In this document: in pieces, positions 1-12,807 of the stretch | How the letters are laid out: each line of letters starts with the position of its first letter | Position numbering within the stretch: position 1 is the first letter of the stretch | NCBI GenBank assembly: GCA_023014485.1 | Contig: JAJOZX010008804.1 | Location: 1 to 64,000, forward strand | DNA from: Bathynomus jamesi | Taxonomy: Eukaryota; Arthropoda; Malacostraca; Isopoda; Cirolanidae | Direction: 5' to 3' | Length of the DNA: 64,000 nucleotides | Notes under the pieces: model-generated | What the model saw: the letters and a program-made list of their open reading frames with translations, nothing else | Told to the model about the DNA's origin: nothing | Databases searched by the model: none | Program-made: the position numbers and the translations under genes

Positions 1-2419
1 TTACATATAGATCCGCCACCCGGCCGGATATAGTATAATGAACAACAACCAGCCATTTAACTATCACATTAAACAAGGTCCACTTACGCCGAGCGATCAC
101 CTTCCCGTCATAATGCTCCTTTCTGCAATCCAATAAATCCCAGTCGCACTAAGGAAAACATACAAGAGGGCTAACTGGGAGCAATATAAGCAGATGCTGG
201 GCGCATATCGAGGTAGCGACCTAACCGACGCTACACTCGAAGAGATAGATGCAGAATTAAAAATATTACGAGAAACTATAGAAGAAGCGGATACAGCCTG
301 TGTCCCAAAAAATAGTCATAAAACGCTGCCTCACCCTCCACAAAATAGGCAGGTCGCCCTTAAAACAGCAGCAATTTAAGACAATCTATCAGCAAATAAG
401 AACTAATGGCCCCAACAGATACTTATATAACCGTATGAAAAGGCTGCAGGCAGAACTCTATTGTGAATTAAGTGAAATGCAAAAGGCCCTCTGGAACGCA
501 ATAATCAGTAGGCTCGATGTGGAACGGGACCCCAAGGCTTTCTGGGATATGGTTAACAGACTCAAAGGACAGGAAGCGAAGACAGTAAGCTTCATCAAAA
601 AAAAACAACAATGAGCATATTTTGACCCACGAGAAAAGGAAGCTCTCTTTAGACAGCACTGGGAAGGCATTTTTTCAATAACAGAAGAAGAGAATATGGA
701 ATATGACGAAGTCCACGAAAACGACATCCTGGAAGAACTTGCTCCCAAAGTCGATAGACTGTCCCCCCACCATTACGTAAATGACACCCGATTTACATGA
801 TGGATACGGCAGTCGAATCACGCTCGAAGAACTGAAATATAACATAGACAAATTCAAACAGAAAGCCCCAGGGCTAAGCGGACTTACGAAGGCCAACCTC
901 AAGAATGCTCAGATGGGTTCCTCAATGTACTATTAAAGGCTCTCAACGCTGCTTTAAATGTGGGATACTACCCAGACGCCTTCAAAATAGCGAAAATGAT
1001 ATTTATTCCCAAGCCGGGGAAGAGCCCGACACAAGTGGCTAATTACAGACCAATCTCCCTCTTAGAATTTATGGGAAAATTGTTTGAAAGGATCATCACC
1101 AGCAATTAATGGTATATTTAACGGACAATCAATTGATGAACCCATCACCAACACGGATTCCGAAAAAAGAGAAGCACGGAAACGGCTATAACACTGATGT
1201 GTGAGAAAATAGCTACGGCTAAAGCAAGAGGCCAATCGATAGATATAGTTCTCCGAGCCGTACAGAAAGCATTCGACAAAGTATGGATAACGGGGCTGCA
1301 ATGCAAGATTCTGCGATTGAATATTAACCCCATACTCGAACGTATTCTTTGTGACTACCTCATGGACCGAAAAGCCGTTATAAACATCGGAGGGTACCAA
1401 GGTCAACAATTTGCCCTAAAGGCAGGTGTCCCGCAAGGCGGCTGTCTGAGCCCTATACTGTATGCACTATACACGTCTGACCTGCCAGAACCGGTAGGAA
1501 ATGACACAATAAATATAGTGTATGCAGATGATATAACACAGATAGTCCCTTGCGTCTCAAAGTCCCCCAAATGATCGCACAAAACACAGAGAGAGAGATC
1601 AGGAACATAAACGAATTCGAAAAAAGATGGAAGATAAGAACGAATAGGGCTAAATTTACGGTCGTCCCAATAGGAAGGAAAAAAAGGGGGATCTCGAAGT
1701 AGACGGAGAACTGTATGAGTACTCCGCAGAAGGCAAAATGTTAGGCCTAAAAATAACGAGAACGATCTACGTCAAACACTACACTGAGAGAGTTAACAGC
1801 GCAAATGCCAGCATGAGCAAATTATACAGATTTAGAGGCCTCAACAAAGCTAACAAAAGAAAGCTCTACCTCGCATTAGTCGATCAGTACTTTTGTACCC
1901 AACCGTCCCACTACATGTGGCAAATAACAATCAGATACGTAAAATGCAAAGGGTACAAAACAAAGGGGCCCTCTACATAACAGATAAATTCAGAACTGAT
2001 CGGCAAAAACAAAGGCATCTTCACGCGCAAGCAGATTTAGACCCGATTAATGTTGTCCTACATAATCGGGCAGTCAAAATATGGGACAAGATAGAAGAGG
2101 AAATCCCTCCACAGCTATTAGAAAAAATACAGTTTGATGACGAAATGCAAAGAACTATAAATATACAATTCAAAAGCAGTAAAAACAAACTCAAATACCA
2201 CCAAGACCAACATATGTTTAAAATTGACGTAAAATCACAGTGCCCACCGGCACGCTAATCTAGAATAATAAGTACTCAAGACAGAGAGCTCCAGACAACC
2301 TGGAATCTTTAAACTACTACTTTATTTCATTTTCGAACTTATTTCTACCACTACTAAAGGTGTATCAAAACCACACCTTTTCTCCTACTTTCCAAACTTT
2401 TCAGATCGTTGAGCGTTGA
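1..2419 (+). mobile_element. Non-LTR retrotransposon copy L1 (Jockey/CR1-like group), 5' cut by window edge, decayed
   Basis: This is the C-terminal part of an endonuclease/reverse transcriptase polyprotein. It matches the intact copy on the opposite strand at 28515-31199 from the end of the endonuclease domain to the 3' end. Visible pieces are the endonuclease tail (positions 1-130), the linker (194-614), the RT palm with a QGGCLSPILYALYTSDL motif (about 1434-1480) and a YADD catalytic box near 1520, and the C-terminal part (1738-2258). Several single-base indels split the frame, for example near position 33 and at the A-run at 597-606. The 3' UTR hairpin (about 2359-2384) and a GTTGAGC-type tail (2407-2418) match the other copies. 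The flank after the tail is not the histone promoter, so this is a separate insertion. Confidence 0.88.
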
Positions 2420-2526
2420 TGAAGAACTTGATATTGGACCTCAGCGCAGGAGAGAGTACTTCTATTTCAAGAGAAGTCTACCCCGCAGCAGACAACCCCC
2501 ACCAACGGCACTTTTTGTACCGTATA
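2420..2526. other. Unique flank between L1 and the histone array
   Basis: About 107 bp with no copy elsewhere in the window. It is open in the + frame for roughly 35 codons, but no family is recognisable. It marks the left limit of the array seen here. Confidence 0.5.
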
Positions 2527-2706
2527 GAAGATAAAAACAAAAACAAAAAAAAAATAATCATAAATAAATAATAAATAAATAAATACAAATAAATAAATAA
2601 ATAAAAAAATAAATAAATAAAAAAAAAATAAATAAATAAAGATAAATAAAAAAAAAAAAAATAAATAAAAAATAAATAAAAAATAAATAAATAAATAAAA
2701 TAAAAG
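2527..2706 (+). repeat. (AAAT)n / A-rich tract at left end of array
   Basis: Mostly AAAT tetranucleotides interrupted by A-runs. The same tract precedes every H3 leader, but the (ACGC)n part present in the other units is absent here. Confidence 0.9.
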
Positions 2707-2940
2707 AGGTAGAAAACCCAAACTAAGCTAACAAGTCAAGCACCCTACAAAAGCTTGAACGCGCAAGGAAGGTGATTCACTTATCACCAGACCTTAAATC
2801 CCCCAAAAAAAAAAAAAAAACTGCCCATATTTGGTGAGCCCGAGGACCTATCAACTCTTCATCTATATTTCCCATTTCCCCACTTTCTGTTATCACTCCT
2901 ACTACTCTAATTTCACCTCTTATAACGTCAACAACAACAA
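2707..2940 (+). promoter_or_regulatory. H3-type promoter/leader, here fused to H2B (U0)
   Basis: Matches the leader that precedes the H3 remnant in all other units, up to the CAACAACAAC run at about 2928-2940. It then passes directly into the last ~55 bp of the H2B leader. The H3 remnant, minisatellite, H2A and the normal H2B promoter are missing at the junction. Confidence 0.85.
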
Positions 2941-2993
2941 CTATTGTTCTCTTTTTAATTTCTTCAAGCGTTGCATCCATCAGTCTTTCTATC

Positions 2994-3366
<373 letters not shown>

Positions 3367-3458
3367 GCGCAATGCTTTATTTCTCCTGTGAAGCAAATGT
3401 GAGAAGAACAGCGAAAAAAACATATATATATATATATCACACTTGCACAAACAAACTC

Positions 3459-3474
3459 GGCTCCATTTGGGGGC
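3459..3474 (+). terminator. H2B 3' stem-loop, mutated (U0)
   Basis: GGCTCCATTTGGGGGC. The last C-C of the stem seen in other copies is changed, which breaks one of the six pairs. Confidence 0.75.
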
Positions 3475-3519
3475 ACATTTCTTTTGAAGAAAGAGATAAT
3501 ACAAATATTTTAATTTCAA

Positions 3520-4101
3520 GCATTATTTATGCCTATTATGATGATAATAATAATGCGATGGAAATTCATGATCAGATTCTAATTTTATATAGTGTGTATA
3601 CTTCACAAATTTCATTTATTTCTACGATATGATGATGTCGTGTCGGAGAGAAATGTTTCCAACTTTCATTATCCATCTCTAAAACCCACATACTGCAGCT
3701 CATTATAGTTTTCATTTCACTTATCATGTATTCTTTTTAACCTGCATACTGAATATATATATATATATATAATATATATATATATATTATAACGAGTCAC
3801 ACGCACGCGCGCACGCATTATGAAACATTATTTATTCCTATTATGATGATAATAATAAAAAAAATACGATGGAAATTCATGATCAGATTCTATTTTTATA
3901 TAGTGTTTTAGGGAGGCACTTCTCCAAAGAAAAATTGAAACCATTTTTTGTATACTTCACAAATTTCATTTATTTCTACGATATGATGATGTCGGAGAGA
4001 GATGTTTCCAACGTTCATTATCCATCCCTAAAACCCACCTATTGCAGGTTATTATAGTTTTCATTTCATTTATCATGTATTCTTTTTAACGTGCCTACTG
4101 A
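3520..4101 (+). repeat. R270a and R270b, tandem repeat pair (U0)
   Basis: Two related repeats joined by a TA tract. R270a (3520-3751) follows the H2B 3' end and lacks about 47 bp that contain the GGGAGGCACTTCTCC segment. R270b (3793-4101) is the longest form. Both share the ends GCATTATTTAT and CTTTTTAAC-TGC-TACTGA. They encode nothing recognisable, and the ORFs inside are incidental. Confidence 0.85.
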
Positions 4102-4102
4102 A

Positions 4103-4136
<34 letters not shown>

Positions 4137-4139
<3 letters not shown>

Positions 4140-4407
4140 CGCAAGGGGGTTCTAAGCTCGTGCTCTTGAGTGCTCTTTGTGCTCGTTTGTACGTTCTTGT
4201 TCCTGGAGGTTTCACGTGCGCCCTCCCGGCCCTAGCAACCAAGGATGATGTGGCTCGACCCTGCAGTCCTTGTCATCCTTGGTCTTTTTCCACTTCGACT
4301 GTCCACGCCACCCTTTCTTTTTCCTCTGTCTTTCCTCTCACTTTTTCTTTGTTTTTCCGCCGAGATATGCCCTTTTAAATAGAGGCGAATCGGTTCTTCC
4401 CGAACTT
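4137..4407 (-). repeat. GC-richer module (possible Pol III-type/SINE unit), U0
   Basis: A ~270 bp island between two TA tracts, present once per unit. This copy carries point changes not shared by most others (for example GCAACC for GCACCC). See the U2 copy for the hairpin and the box-like motifs on the - strand. Confidence 0.6.
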
Positions 4408-4413
4408 AAAAAG

Positions 4414-4456
<43 letters not shown>

Positions 4457-4459
<3 letters not shown>

Positions 4460-5920
4460 GATGAATTTCACAATAAAACACGTGAAATGAATGAATGCTC
4501 GCCCATAATATATACAACGTACAGGAAAAACAAAACAATTAGCACGTACTTAACAAGGGTTAATGAGAGGCAAAATAAATTTTAACATGATATCGTCAAT
4601 TTTATACGTCCCCGCACTGTTACTGAAATTGTTTTTAAAATGAATAAATGCACATTCCAGAATATTTCTTTCTATTATATCTGTTTTTAACAAGCGCTTT
4701 AGAACTATCCCACTTGATGCTATGGTTACATCTATACATATGGTTAAATAAAGCATTGGAATTATTATTATTATTATTATTAGCTGTTCTACAAGCATAT
4801 TTATGCTGTTTTACCCTAATATCTAACGTTTTACCGGTTTGGCCTATATATACTGAGTTACATTGTGTACATCCGATTGAATACACACAACCAACAACAT
4901 TATCAGGGCTATTCTTTATTAGGCGTGATTTAACATATTATTATTATTATTATTATACTTAAAGATTACATTAATGCCAATTGCTTTAAGTACAGTTGGA
5001 AGGTATTGAAAATTAACATGGTAAGGTAGGCTAAGGATATTTTTACGCTGAAATTCCTTTACAATTACATTATTATAATACCTACTATTCTTGGCTTTCT
5101 TAATTAAGACAGTTATCTAAAAATGAAATAGGATAACATAATAATTTAGTACCAATATTCATGATATTGCATAACTCGGAATCTAAAAAAAATTCAGGAC
5201 TGACAACTCTCAATGCTCGAAGAAACATAGCAGCATAGAAAATAGAGGATTTAATAGAAGGATGCTGGTCAGAATAGAAATGCACATAAGAGTTATTATT
5301 AGTAGTAGGCTTACGGTAGACTTCATAATTGAACTGATTAGAGCAGCATCTCCAAATTTTTAGATCAAGAAAAGATAGGCTTCCATCATTTTCTTTTTCA
5401 ACTGTAAACTTAATAATAGATGGGACTAAATTGTTGAGCCTACCAAGAAATAAGTCCACATCCAAATTATTAGGCGAAAGGCATAAAAAAAATATCATCT
5501 ATATACCTGCACCAAACCAGGTTAAAATTAACAATCGTAGGCAAACTTCTACTTTCAAAAAATTCCATATTAAATAAATTAGCTAGTATAGGTGAAAGGG
5601 GATTTCCCATAGCCAATCCAAACGACATAGCATAAAACTTATTTTCAAACTGAAATTTACAATCTTTGACACAAAGCTTAATTAACTCAATAAGAGTGTT
5701 GTGTTGAACAGGGAAAGAAGAATATTCAGAGATCTTATAATCTTTTAAAAAAATCAAGTAGGTCATCAACGGGGACTTTTTTTGTGAATAGGGAGCATAC
5801 AATACATCGAAGTTTACCAATTTGAAATTAGGGTCATTAGGGAACTTCATTCAGTTTGTCAATAAGATCCATGCTATTTACAATATGTGACTCAGAAATA
5901 GAGCCAACTAACGGCGTTAA

Positions 5921-5968
<48 letters not shown>

Positions 5969-6350
5969 CATTTTGATAGCTTATAATAGGTTACGGAGCC
6001 CACTGAGCTAACAATAGGCCTCATGGGATTATTAACTTTGTGTGTTTTTACTAAGCCGTACAGATATGGTAGTGACGGATTAATACTAAGAAACTGCTGT
6101 GGAAGCCTATTATAGTTATTTTTTTAAATTTCTCTTAATTTTCTGTTAAACATTTTATTAACATCCTCCAATGGGTCTCTATTTAGAGGTTTGTACGTGT
6201 CACGATCACTCAATAATGTATTCATCTTTTCAACATAAATGATTTTGTCGATGATGACGATCGAATTGGATTTGTCCGCTTTAGTAATATGTAGCTTTCA
6301 ATACACGAAAGGCCTTGGAATCGTTTTTCTTTTTCCTTGTGGCTTTGCAG
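4457..6350 (-). mobile_element. Penelope-like element PLE1 copy A (U0), defective
   Basis: Penelope-like elements encode a reverse transcriptase followed by a GIY-YIG endonuclease. Here both are read on the - strand. The N-terminal part lies at about 5970-6350 (PLYGLVKTHK and RPIVSS motifs). RT is at 5850-5100 with MGNPLSP and YIDD boxes, and the endonuclease is at 4886-4550 with the VYIGQTGK motif and paired cysteines. The frame breaks at the A-run just after YIDD (5484-5492), in the T-run at 4684-4689 within the endonuclease, and at a (TTAG)n run expanded to about 11 units (5921-5968), against about 6 in other copies. It has eight rather than seven Asn codons in the Asn run. It is the most diverged PLE1 copy. 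Confidence 0.92.
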
Positions 6351-6371
6351 TATTATATATATATATATATA

Positions 6372-6533
6372 CATCATCATATCGTAGAAATGGTTTCAAT
6401 TTTTCTTTGGAGAAGTGCCTCCCTAAAACACTATGTAAAAATAGAATATGATCACGAATTTCCGTCGTATTTTTTTTTTATTATTATCATCATAATAGGA
6501 ATAAATAATGCTGAATAATGCGTGCGTGGACTC

Positions 6534-6598
<65 letters not shown>

Positions 6599-6760
6599 CG
6601 AGTCACACGCACGCATTATTCAAGCATTATATTCCTATTATGATGATAATAATAAAAAAAAAATACGACGGAAATTCGTGATCATATTCTATTTTTACAT
6701 AGTGTTTTAGGGAGGCACTTCTCCAAAGAAAAATTGAAACCATTTCTACGATATGATGAT
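6372..6760. repeat. Foldback: two R270c halves in inverted orientation (U0)
   Basis: 6372-6535 is the reverse complement of 6599-6760, with a ~63 bp TA tract between. The left arm is an extra, inverted partial R270c found only in this unit. Confidence 0.85.
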
Positions 6761-6890
6761 GTCGGAGAGAAATGTTTCCAACTCTCATTATCCATCCCAA
6801 AAACCAACATACTGCATGCACATAACAAAGCAGGTCATTATATTTTTCATTTTATTTATCGTGTATTCTTTTTAACATGCATACTCAATA
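6599..6890 (+). repeat. R270c (U0)
   Basis: The third R270 of the unit. The position-c form has GACGGAAATTCGTGATCATATTC where a and b have GATGGAAATTCATGATCAGATTC, and lacks about 28 bp around the TTCTTGTATACTTCAC segment. Confidence 0.85.
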
Positions 6891-6899
6891 TATATATAT

Positions 6900-6945
<46 letters not shown>

Positions 6946-7087
6946 CACGAGTCGTCGCATGCACGCACGCACGCACGGACGCACGCACCACGCACGCACA
7001 CGCAAAAAAAAAAAAAAAAAAAAATAATAATAAATAAATAAATAAAAAAAAATAAATAAATAATAAATAAAATAAATAAAAAAAAAA

Positions 7088-7118
<31 letters not shown>

Positions 7119-7122
7119 AATA
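6891..7122. repeat. (TA)n, (ACGC)n and (AAAT)n tracts (U0/U1 border)
   Basis: A TA tract, then CGAGTCGTCGCATG, ACGC repeats, a poly-A run and AAAT repeats. No gene. Confidence 0.9.
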
Positions 7123-7507
<385 letters not shown>

Positions 7508-7578
7508 TTAATAAGTTTATCAGTTATCCAAAGCTTTTTCCTTGTACTCGAAAAAATTTACTTAATCGCTAATAATAA

Positions 7579-7594
7579 GGCCCTTTTAAGGGCC
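7579..7594 (+). terminator. H3 3' stem-loop (U1)
   Basis: GGCCCTTTTAAGGGCC: a six-pair stem with a TTTA-type loop, close to the metazoan histone mRNA consensus. It lies 72 bp after the stop. Confidence 0.92.
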
Positions 7595-7659
7595 AAACTT
7601 TATTTAAAAGAGAGATAATTAAGTTGAACAACAGAAATACTACTTTAATTTTAAATAAC

Positions 7660-7728
7660 AGTTTTGAGACCAAAAAAAAAAAAAAGGAAGGAAGGTGCTT
7701 GCAGTTATAAAAGTTTGCCTATGTTTGA

Positions 7729-7787
<59 letters not shown>

Positions 7788-7852
7788 GAGAATGAGACCC
7801 CTTTTTTTTTTTAATAAAATAAATTTTGAATGGATATATATATATATAATAT

Positions 7853-7913
<61 letters not shown>

Positions 7914-8102
7914 CATGAATGAGACAGATCCCTTTTTTTTTATAAAATAAATTTTGAATGAAGGTGCTGGGTGTTATAAAAGTTTGTCTAACTATATATA
8001 TATATATATCTATATATAAAACGAATGAGATATCCCTTTGCTTTATGCCATAATTTTTTTTAAATAAAATAAATCGTCAAGGCATGAGCTGTTTCATATA
8101 TA
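7660..8102 (+). repeat. TA-rich minisatellite between H3 and H2A (U1)
   Basis: Three to four degenerate monomers of the form GAATGAGA-CCC-(T)n-AAATAAATTTTGAATG, a TTATAAAAGTTTG segment and a (TA)n tract. Several AATAAA words occur. No gene. Confidence 0.8.
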
Positions 8103-8552
8103 TCGGGTGGTCCGAAAAAAATGACGCATTTTTTAAAAATTAATATCTCAGTAACCCTTCCTTATCATGACAATTTTTATATGCAAGATACTTTCAAACT
8201 TCTTTTTTTGAATGCAAGAAACGGAATTCTGATATCTTTTATAGTTTTCTCGCAATTAACAAAAGTAACAACAATGGGTAAAAAAAACAAAAATTGCAAT
8301 ATAATATCCGTTTTTTATACGATATCATTTTTATACGATATCATGCGATATTTTTGCAAGTTATTACAAAACTACAGGAATGAACAAGTCAAATTGTGGA
8401 TATTTTTATTTTTTAACAATTCGTCAGTACCCTTAATGATGTTGTCAGAGGGAGATCGTTTTCTCATTAAAAATTGTTACTGTGAAAAAGGATGGAAGAC
8501 TGGAAGGTTATTGCAAGAGTTTCCCGGCAAAAAGTGGAAAAGGCGTGCAGTG

Positions 8553-9902
8553 CAGTGGCGGTTCCTCATATGGGCAATATGGGCAGCCGCACAGGGCGGC
8601 ATTTGTGGAGGGGCGGCATGAGCGCCTGCAAAAAAAATAAAAATAAAAATAAGAATAAATAAATAAAGAAATAAATAAATTAAAAAATAAAATAAAATAA
8701 ATAATAAAAGATCAATAAATATATTTTTATTAATAAAAAACCATCTATTGCATTTTCCATAAACCTTCCCATAAAAGACCTAAACAATGCAAAATGCTTC
8801 CAGATTAATATTATTGGGAATAAAGGCCCATACTTTAACATATGTAATGTTATTTTTCTGGGTTTGGTTAAATAGTGAAATGTATATTATGAAGCATCTG
8901 ATGAGCCCTTGATTGATGCTTTGAAGAAGCTGGAGGTGACATTTTTCAATGCAGTGGTTGATGCTGCAACATCAGCCATTCAGGAAAGATTTTCCACGTT
9001 GGAAATTGTGGGAGAGAAGTTTGGAGTGCTGACACATTTCCAAAATCTCACATTTGAGGAGCTGACAGAACAATGTGTGAACCTTAGTACTACACTACAC
9101 TTTAAGGGACAATCTGACTTGGATGGCAGAGAGTTTGCACAGGAGCTGAAGAACTTGCCTGACTTGCCATCAAAGACCATATCCTTGCTTGAACTGCTGA
9201 CATTTATCCATGAAAGGGAGCTCTCTGAAATATATCCAAATTTGTGGACTGCTCTCAGAATTGGTCTTACTCTTCCAGTCACTGTTGCTGAAGCAGAGAG
9301 GAGCTTTTCAAAGCTGAAGCTCATCAAATCCTACCTGAGGTCAACTATGTCACAGGAACGCCTTACCGGTCTGGCCATCATCAGTATAAATCATACAATT
9401 GCTGAGCAGATTTCATATGATGATTTAATTCATGACTTTGCATCAAGGAAGGTAAGAAGAGTCAGGCTTTTAGATGGCAGTTGTGCTGTGGTGCAATTTA
9501 TTTGTTTCTTGTTCAAAGTGTAGCATAATAATTACCCTCTCTTAAGTGTCTTATTCTATTTATGTGATAGAGCATTTGTACAATTTAGAAATTTGATTCT
9601 CTAGTTTATTTATGGCAGTTGTGCAATTTAATTGTATTTTTCCTGTTCATAGTATCATAATTACATTCTCTTAAGTGAGTTATTCTATTTACGTGATGAA
9701 GGATTTGTAAAATTCAGAAATTTGAGTCTTTGTTTTGGTTCTGAAGTTCCAACAATTAGTCCAATAAAAAGTTATTTTGTGAAAGAGTTATGTCTGTCCT
9801 TTATTTTGGGGGGATTCGAATGTGTGTGTGCTGGCGAACAGGGGGGGCGGGCGCTGAAGGTGAGGTTCGCCCAGGGCGTCATGTAAGCTAGGACCGCCAC
9901 TG
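8553..9902 (+). mobile_element. hAT element nested in mariner transposase, 1350 bp, non-autonomous
   Basis: Ends CAGTGGCGGTTCCT and AGGACCGCCACTG are imperfect terminal inverted repeats of hAT type. The exact 8-bp target duplication GTGCAGTG flanks it (8545-8552 and 9903-9910). Inside is only the C-terminal part of a transposase, so movement would depend on an enzyme from elsewhere. AT-rich filler occupies 8630-8890 and 9525-9800. Confidence 0.93.
8885..9523 (+). pseudogene. hAT transposase, C-terminal fragment
   Basis: An open frame of about 210 codons with no N-terminal zinc finger or catalytic core. The hAT C-terminal dimerisation region is clear: PVTVAEAERSFSKLKLIKS followed by YLRSTMSQERLTGLAIISI. 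No ATG fits the start of homology, so it is a remnant left by internal deletion. The last ~20 residues after the SRKVRR segment run into non-coding sequence. Confidence 0.85.
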
Positions 9903-11188
9903 GTGCAGTGGAAAGACTCTTAAAGAAGATTCGCGAATCGGGAAGTACTGCCAGAAAACCAGGAAGCGGTAGACCTAAAACAGCTTCGGTTCCAGAAAAT
10001 GTGGATTACATCAACGATAAAATCTACTCTCAAGAAGATAAACCAGGAAGTCATTTGTCACAAAGAACAATTGCTAAACATTTGAATATTGGAAAGACTT
10101 CTGTACACCGAATAATTAAAGCACAAAAACTAAAAGCCTTCAAAAGAATAGTATCTTCTAGAAAAAGTGATACTGTTAAGGATAAAAGAAAAACAAGGTG
10201 CAGAAAGTTACTTGATAATTTCTCTGTCGTTGATATTAAAAAGATAGTCTTCACGGATGAAAAAGATTTCACTCTACAAATTCCGCGAAACCGTCAAAAT
10301 GATGTTGTCTACGGGCGTGGTAAAAAGTGTGACATTTCAATAAACAGATTGTATCATGAAACGGCAAGATTCTCCAAAAAGGTTATGATATCTGCAGGGG
10401 TCTCTTGGAATGGCAAGACAGATGTTCATTTTATTGAAACTGAAAAGACAAAGGTGAATTCTGCAAATTACATTGAACTTTTAAGAACAAAATTGTTGCC
10501 GGATTGTCGTCGCCTGTATCAAGAAAATGATTTCATATTTCAACAAGATGGAGCACCGTCGCATACAAGCTACGCCACACAGTCGTTTCTGATTAGCAAT
10601 ACACCAAAATTAATAACGAAAAATGAGTGGCCACCACAAAGCCCAGATTGTAATCATATGGACTACTCAATTTGGGAGTTAATAAAAGAGAAGGTTTACC
10701 GAGGTCGACGAGAAAAATTCACCGAATCAGAATTAAAAAGTAAAATACTTGAATCTTGGCAAGAAATTGGCATTAATGAAGTAAGAAGTATTATTTTTGT
10801 GTGGAAGAAAAGACTTAGATTAGTGTGTCAACAGAGTGGTGGTCCAATCGATCATTTACTGTAAATTAATTAGTTAAATTTCTGATTAAATTTTTCCTTT
10901 CTCATGATATTCGTTTTTTTTACCCATGTTGTTACTTTTGTTAATTGCGAGAAAACTATAAAAGATATCAGAATTCCGTTTCTTGCATTCAAAAAAAGAA
11001 GTTTGAAAGTATCTTGCATATAAAAATTGTCATGATAAGGAAGGGGGTTACTGAGATATTAATTTTTAAAAAATGCGTCATTTTTTTCGGACCACCCGAT
11101 ATATATATATATATACACACACACACATGAAAATCACGTGAATAAACAATTAATAATAATAATTATTATCCTTTTTTAAAGAAAATGT

Positions 11189-11204
11189 GGCTCCAGTAGG
11201 AGCC
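11189..11204 (-). terminator. H2A 3' stem-loop (U1)
   Basis: On the - strand GGCTCCTACTGGAGCC: a perfect six-pair stem with loop TACT, 25 bp after the H2A stop. The loop departs from the usual TTTC/TTTA. An A-rich segment (AAAAAAGGA) follows, as expected for the downstream processing element. Confidence 0.9.
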
Positions 11205-11229
11205 TTATTATAGTGATGATGATACACCT

Positions 11230-11903
<674 letters not shown>

Positions 11904-12429
11904 CGATGGAAATTCATGATCAGATTCTAATTTTATATAGTGTGTATACTTCACAAATTTCATTTATTTCTACGATATGATGATGTCGTGTCGGAGAGAA
12001 ATGTTTCCAACTTTCATTATCCATCCCTAAAACCCACATACTGCAGCTCATTATAGTTTTCATTTCACTTATCATGTATTCTTTTTAACCTGCATACTGA
12101 TATATATATACACGAGTCACACGCACGCGCGCACGCATTATGAAAGCATTATTTATTCCTATTATGATGATAATAATAAAAAAAATACGATGGAAATTCA
12201 TGATCAGATTCTATTTTTATATAGTGTTTTAGGGAGGCACTTCTCCAAAGAAAAATTGAAACCATTTTCTTGTATACTTCACAAATTTCATTTATTTCTA
12301 CGATATGATGATGTCGGAGAGAGATGTTTCCAACGTTCATTATCCATCCCTAAAACCCACCTATTGCAGGTTATTATAGTTTTCATTTCATTTATCATGT
12401 ATTCTTTTTAACGTGCCTACTGAATATAT

Positions 12430-12474
<45 letters not shown>

Positions 12475-12477
<3 letters not shown>

Positions 12478-12745
12478 CGCAAGGGGGTTCTAAGCTCGTG
12501 CTCTTGAGTGCTCTTTGTGCTCGTTTGTACATGCTTGTTCCTGGAGGTTTCACGTGCGCCCTCCCGGCCCTAGCACCCAAGGATGATGGGGCTCGACCCT
12601 GCAGTCCTTGTCATCCTTGGTCTTTTTCCACTTCGACTGTCCACTCCACCCTTTCTTTTTCCTCTGTCTTTCCTCTCACTTTTTCTTTGTTTTTCCGCCG
12701 AGATATGCCCTTTTAAATAGAGGCGAATCGGTTCTTCCCGAACTT
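12475..12745 (-). repeat. GC-richer module (U1)
   Basis: Differs from the other copies at its left edge (TTCACGCAAGG for CCCCGCAAGG) and by CATGCTT for CGTGCTT. Confidence 0.6.
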
Positions 12746-12750
12746 AAAAA

Positions 12751-12782
<32 letters not shown>

Positions 12783-12807
12783 ATATATATATAATATATA
12801 TATATAT

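Larger units (their letters stand above)
8436..10864 (+). pseudogene. Mariner-type DD37D transposase, interrupted by hAT insertion
   Basis: The N-terminal 39 codons lie at 8436-8552 and the remaining 317 codons plus stop at 9911-10864, about 356 aa in all, a normal length for the family. A helix-turn-helix region (SQRTIAKHLNIGKTSVHRII) precedes the catalytic domain. The catalytic residues are D in VFTDEKDF, D in FQQDGAPSHT and D in SPDCNHMDY, with 37 residues between the last two. That spacing defines the DD37D (maT) group. The two parts join in frame across the 8-bp target duplication of the hAT element, with no other break seen. Confidence 0.9.
8103..11099 (+). mobile_element. Tc1/mariner-superfamily element (DD37D, maT-like) with long TIRs
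   Basis: Terminal inverted repeats of about 185 bp (8103-8287 and 10912-11099) begin TCGGGTGGTCCG and are almost identical. The element is flanked by TA (8101-8102 and 11100-11101), the target duplicated by this superfamily. It lies in the TA tract upstream of the H2A 3' end. A hAT element (8553-9902) is nested inside. Near-identical TIRs suggest a recent arrival. Confidence 0.93.

Noticed and set aside
2467..2721. Long frames of Phe/Leu/Tyr/Ile on the - strand across (AAAT)n and (TA)n tracts
   Set aside because: These are translations of simple repeats with no protein signal; they recur at every unit border and vary in length.
4160..4378. 72-codon frame in the GC-richer module conserved in six units
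   Set aside because: Conservation equals that of the surrounding DNA, no recognisable protein, and a second overlapping frame is equally conserved.
5921..5968. (TTAG)n run as telomeric sequence
   Set aside because: The arthropod telomere repeat is TTAGG. This is a tetranucleotide run embedded in the PLE1 coding region.
7660..8100. CRISPR-like array
   Set aside because: Monomers are degenerate, separated by TA tracts of variable length, and the genome is eukaryotic.
8121..8435. Upstream extension of the mariner transposase frame through the TIR
   Set aside because: It reads the inverted repeat. The ATG at 8436 begins the recognisable protein.
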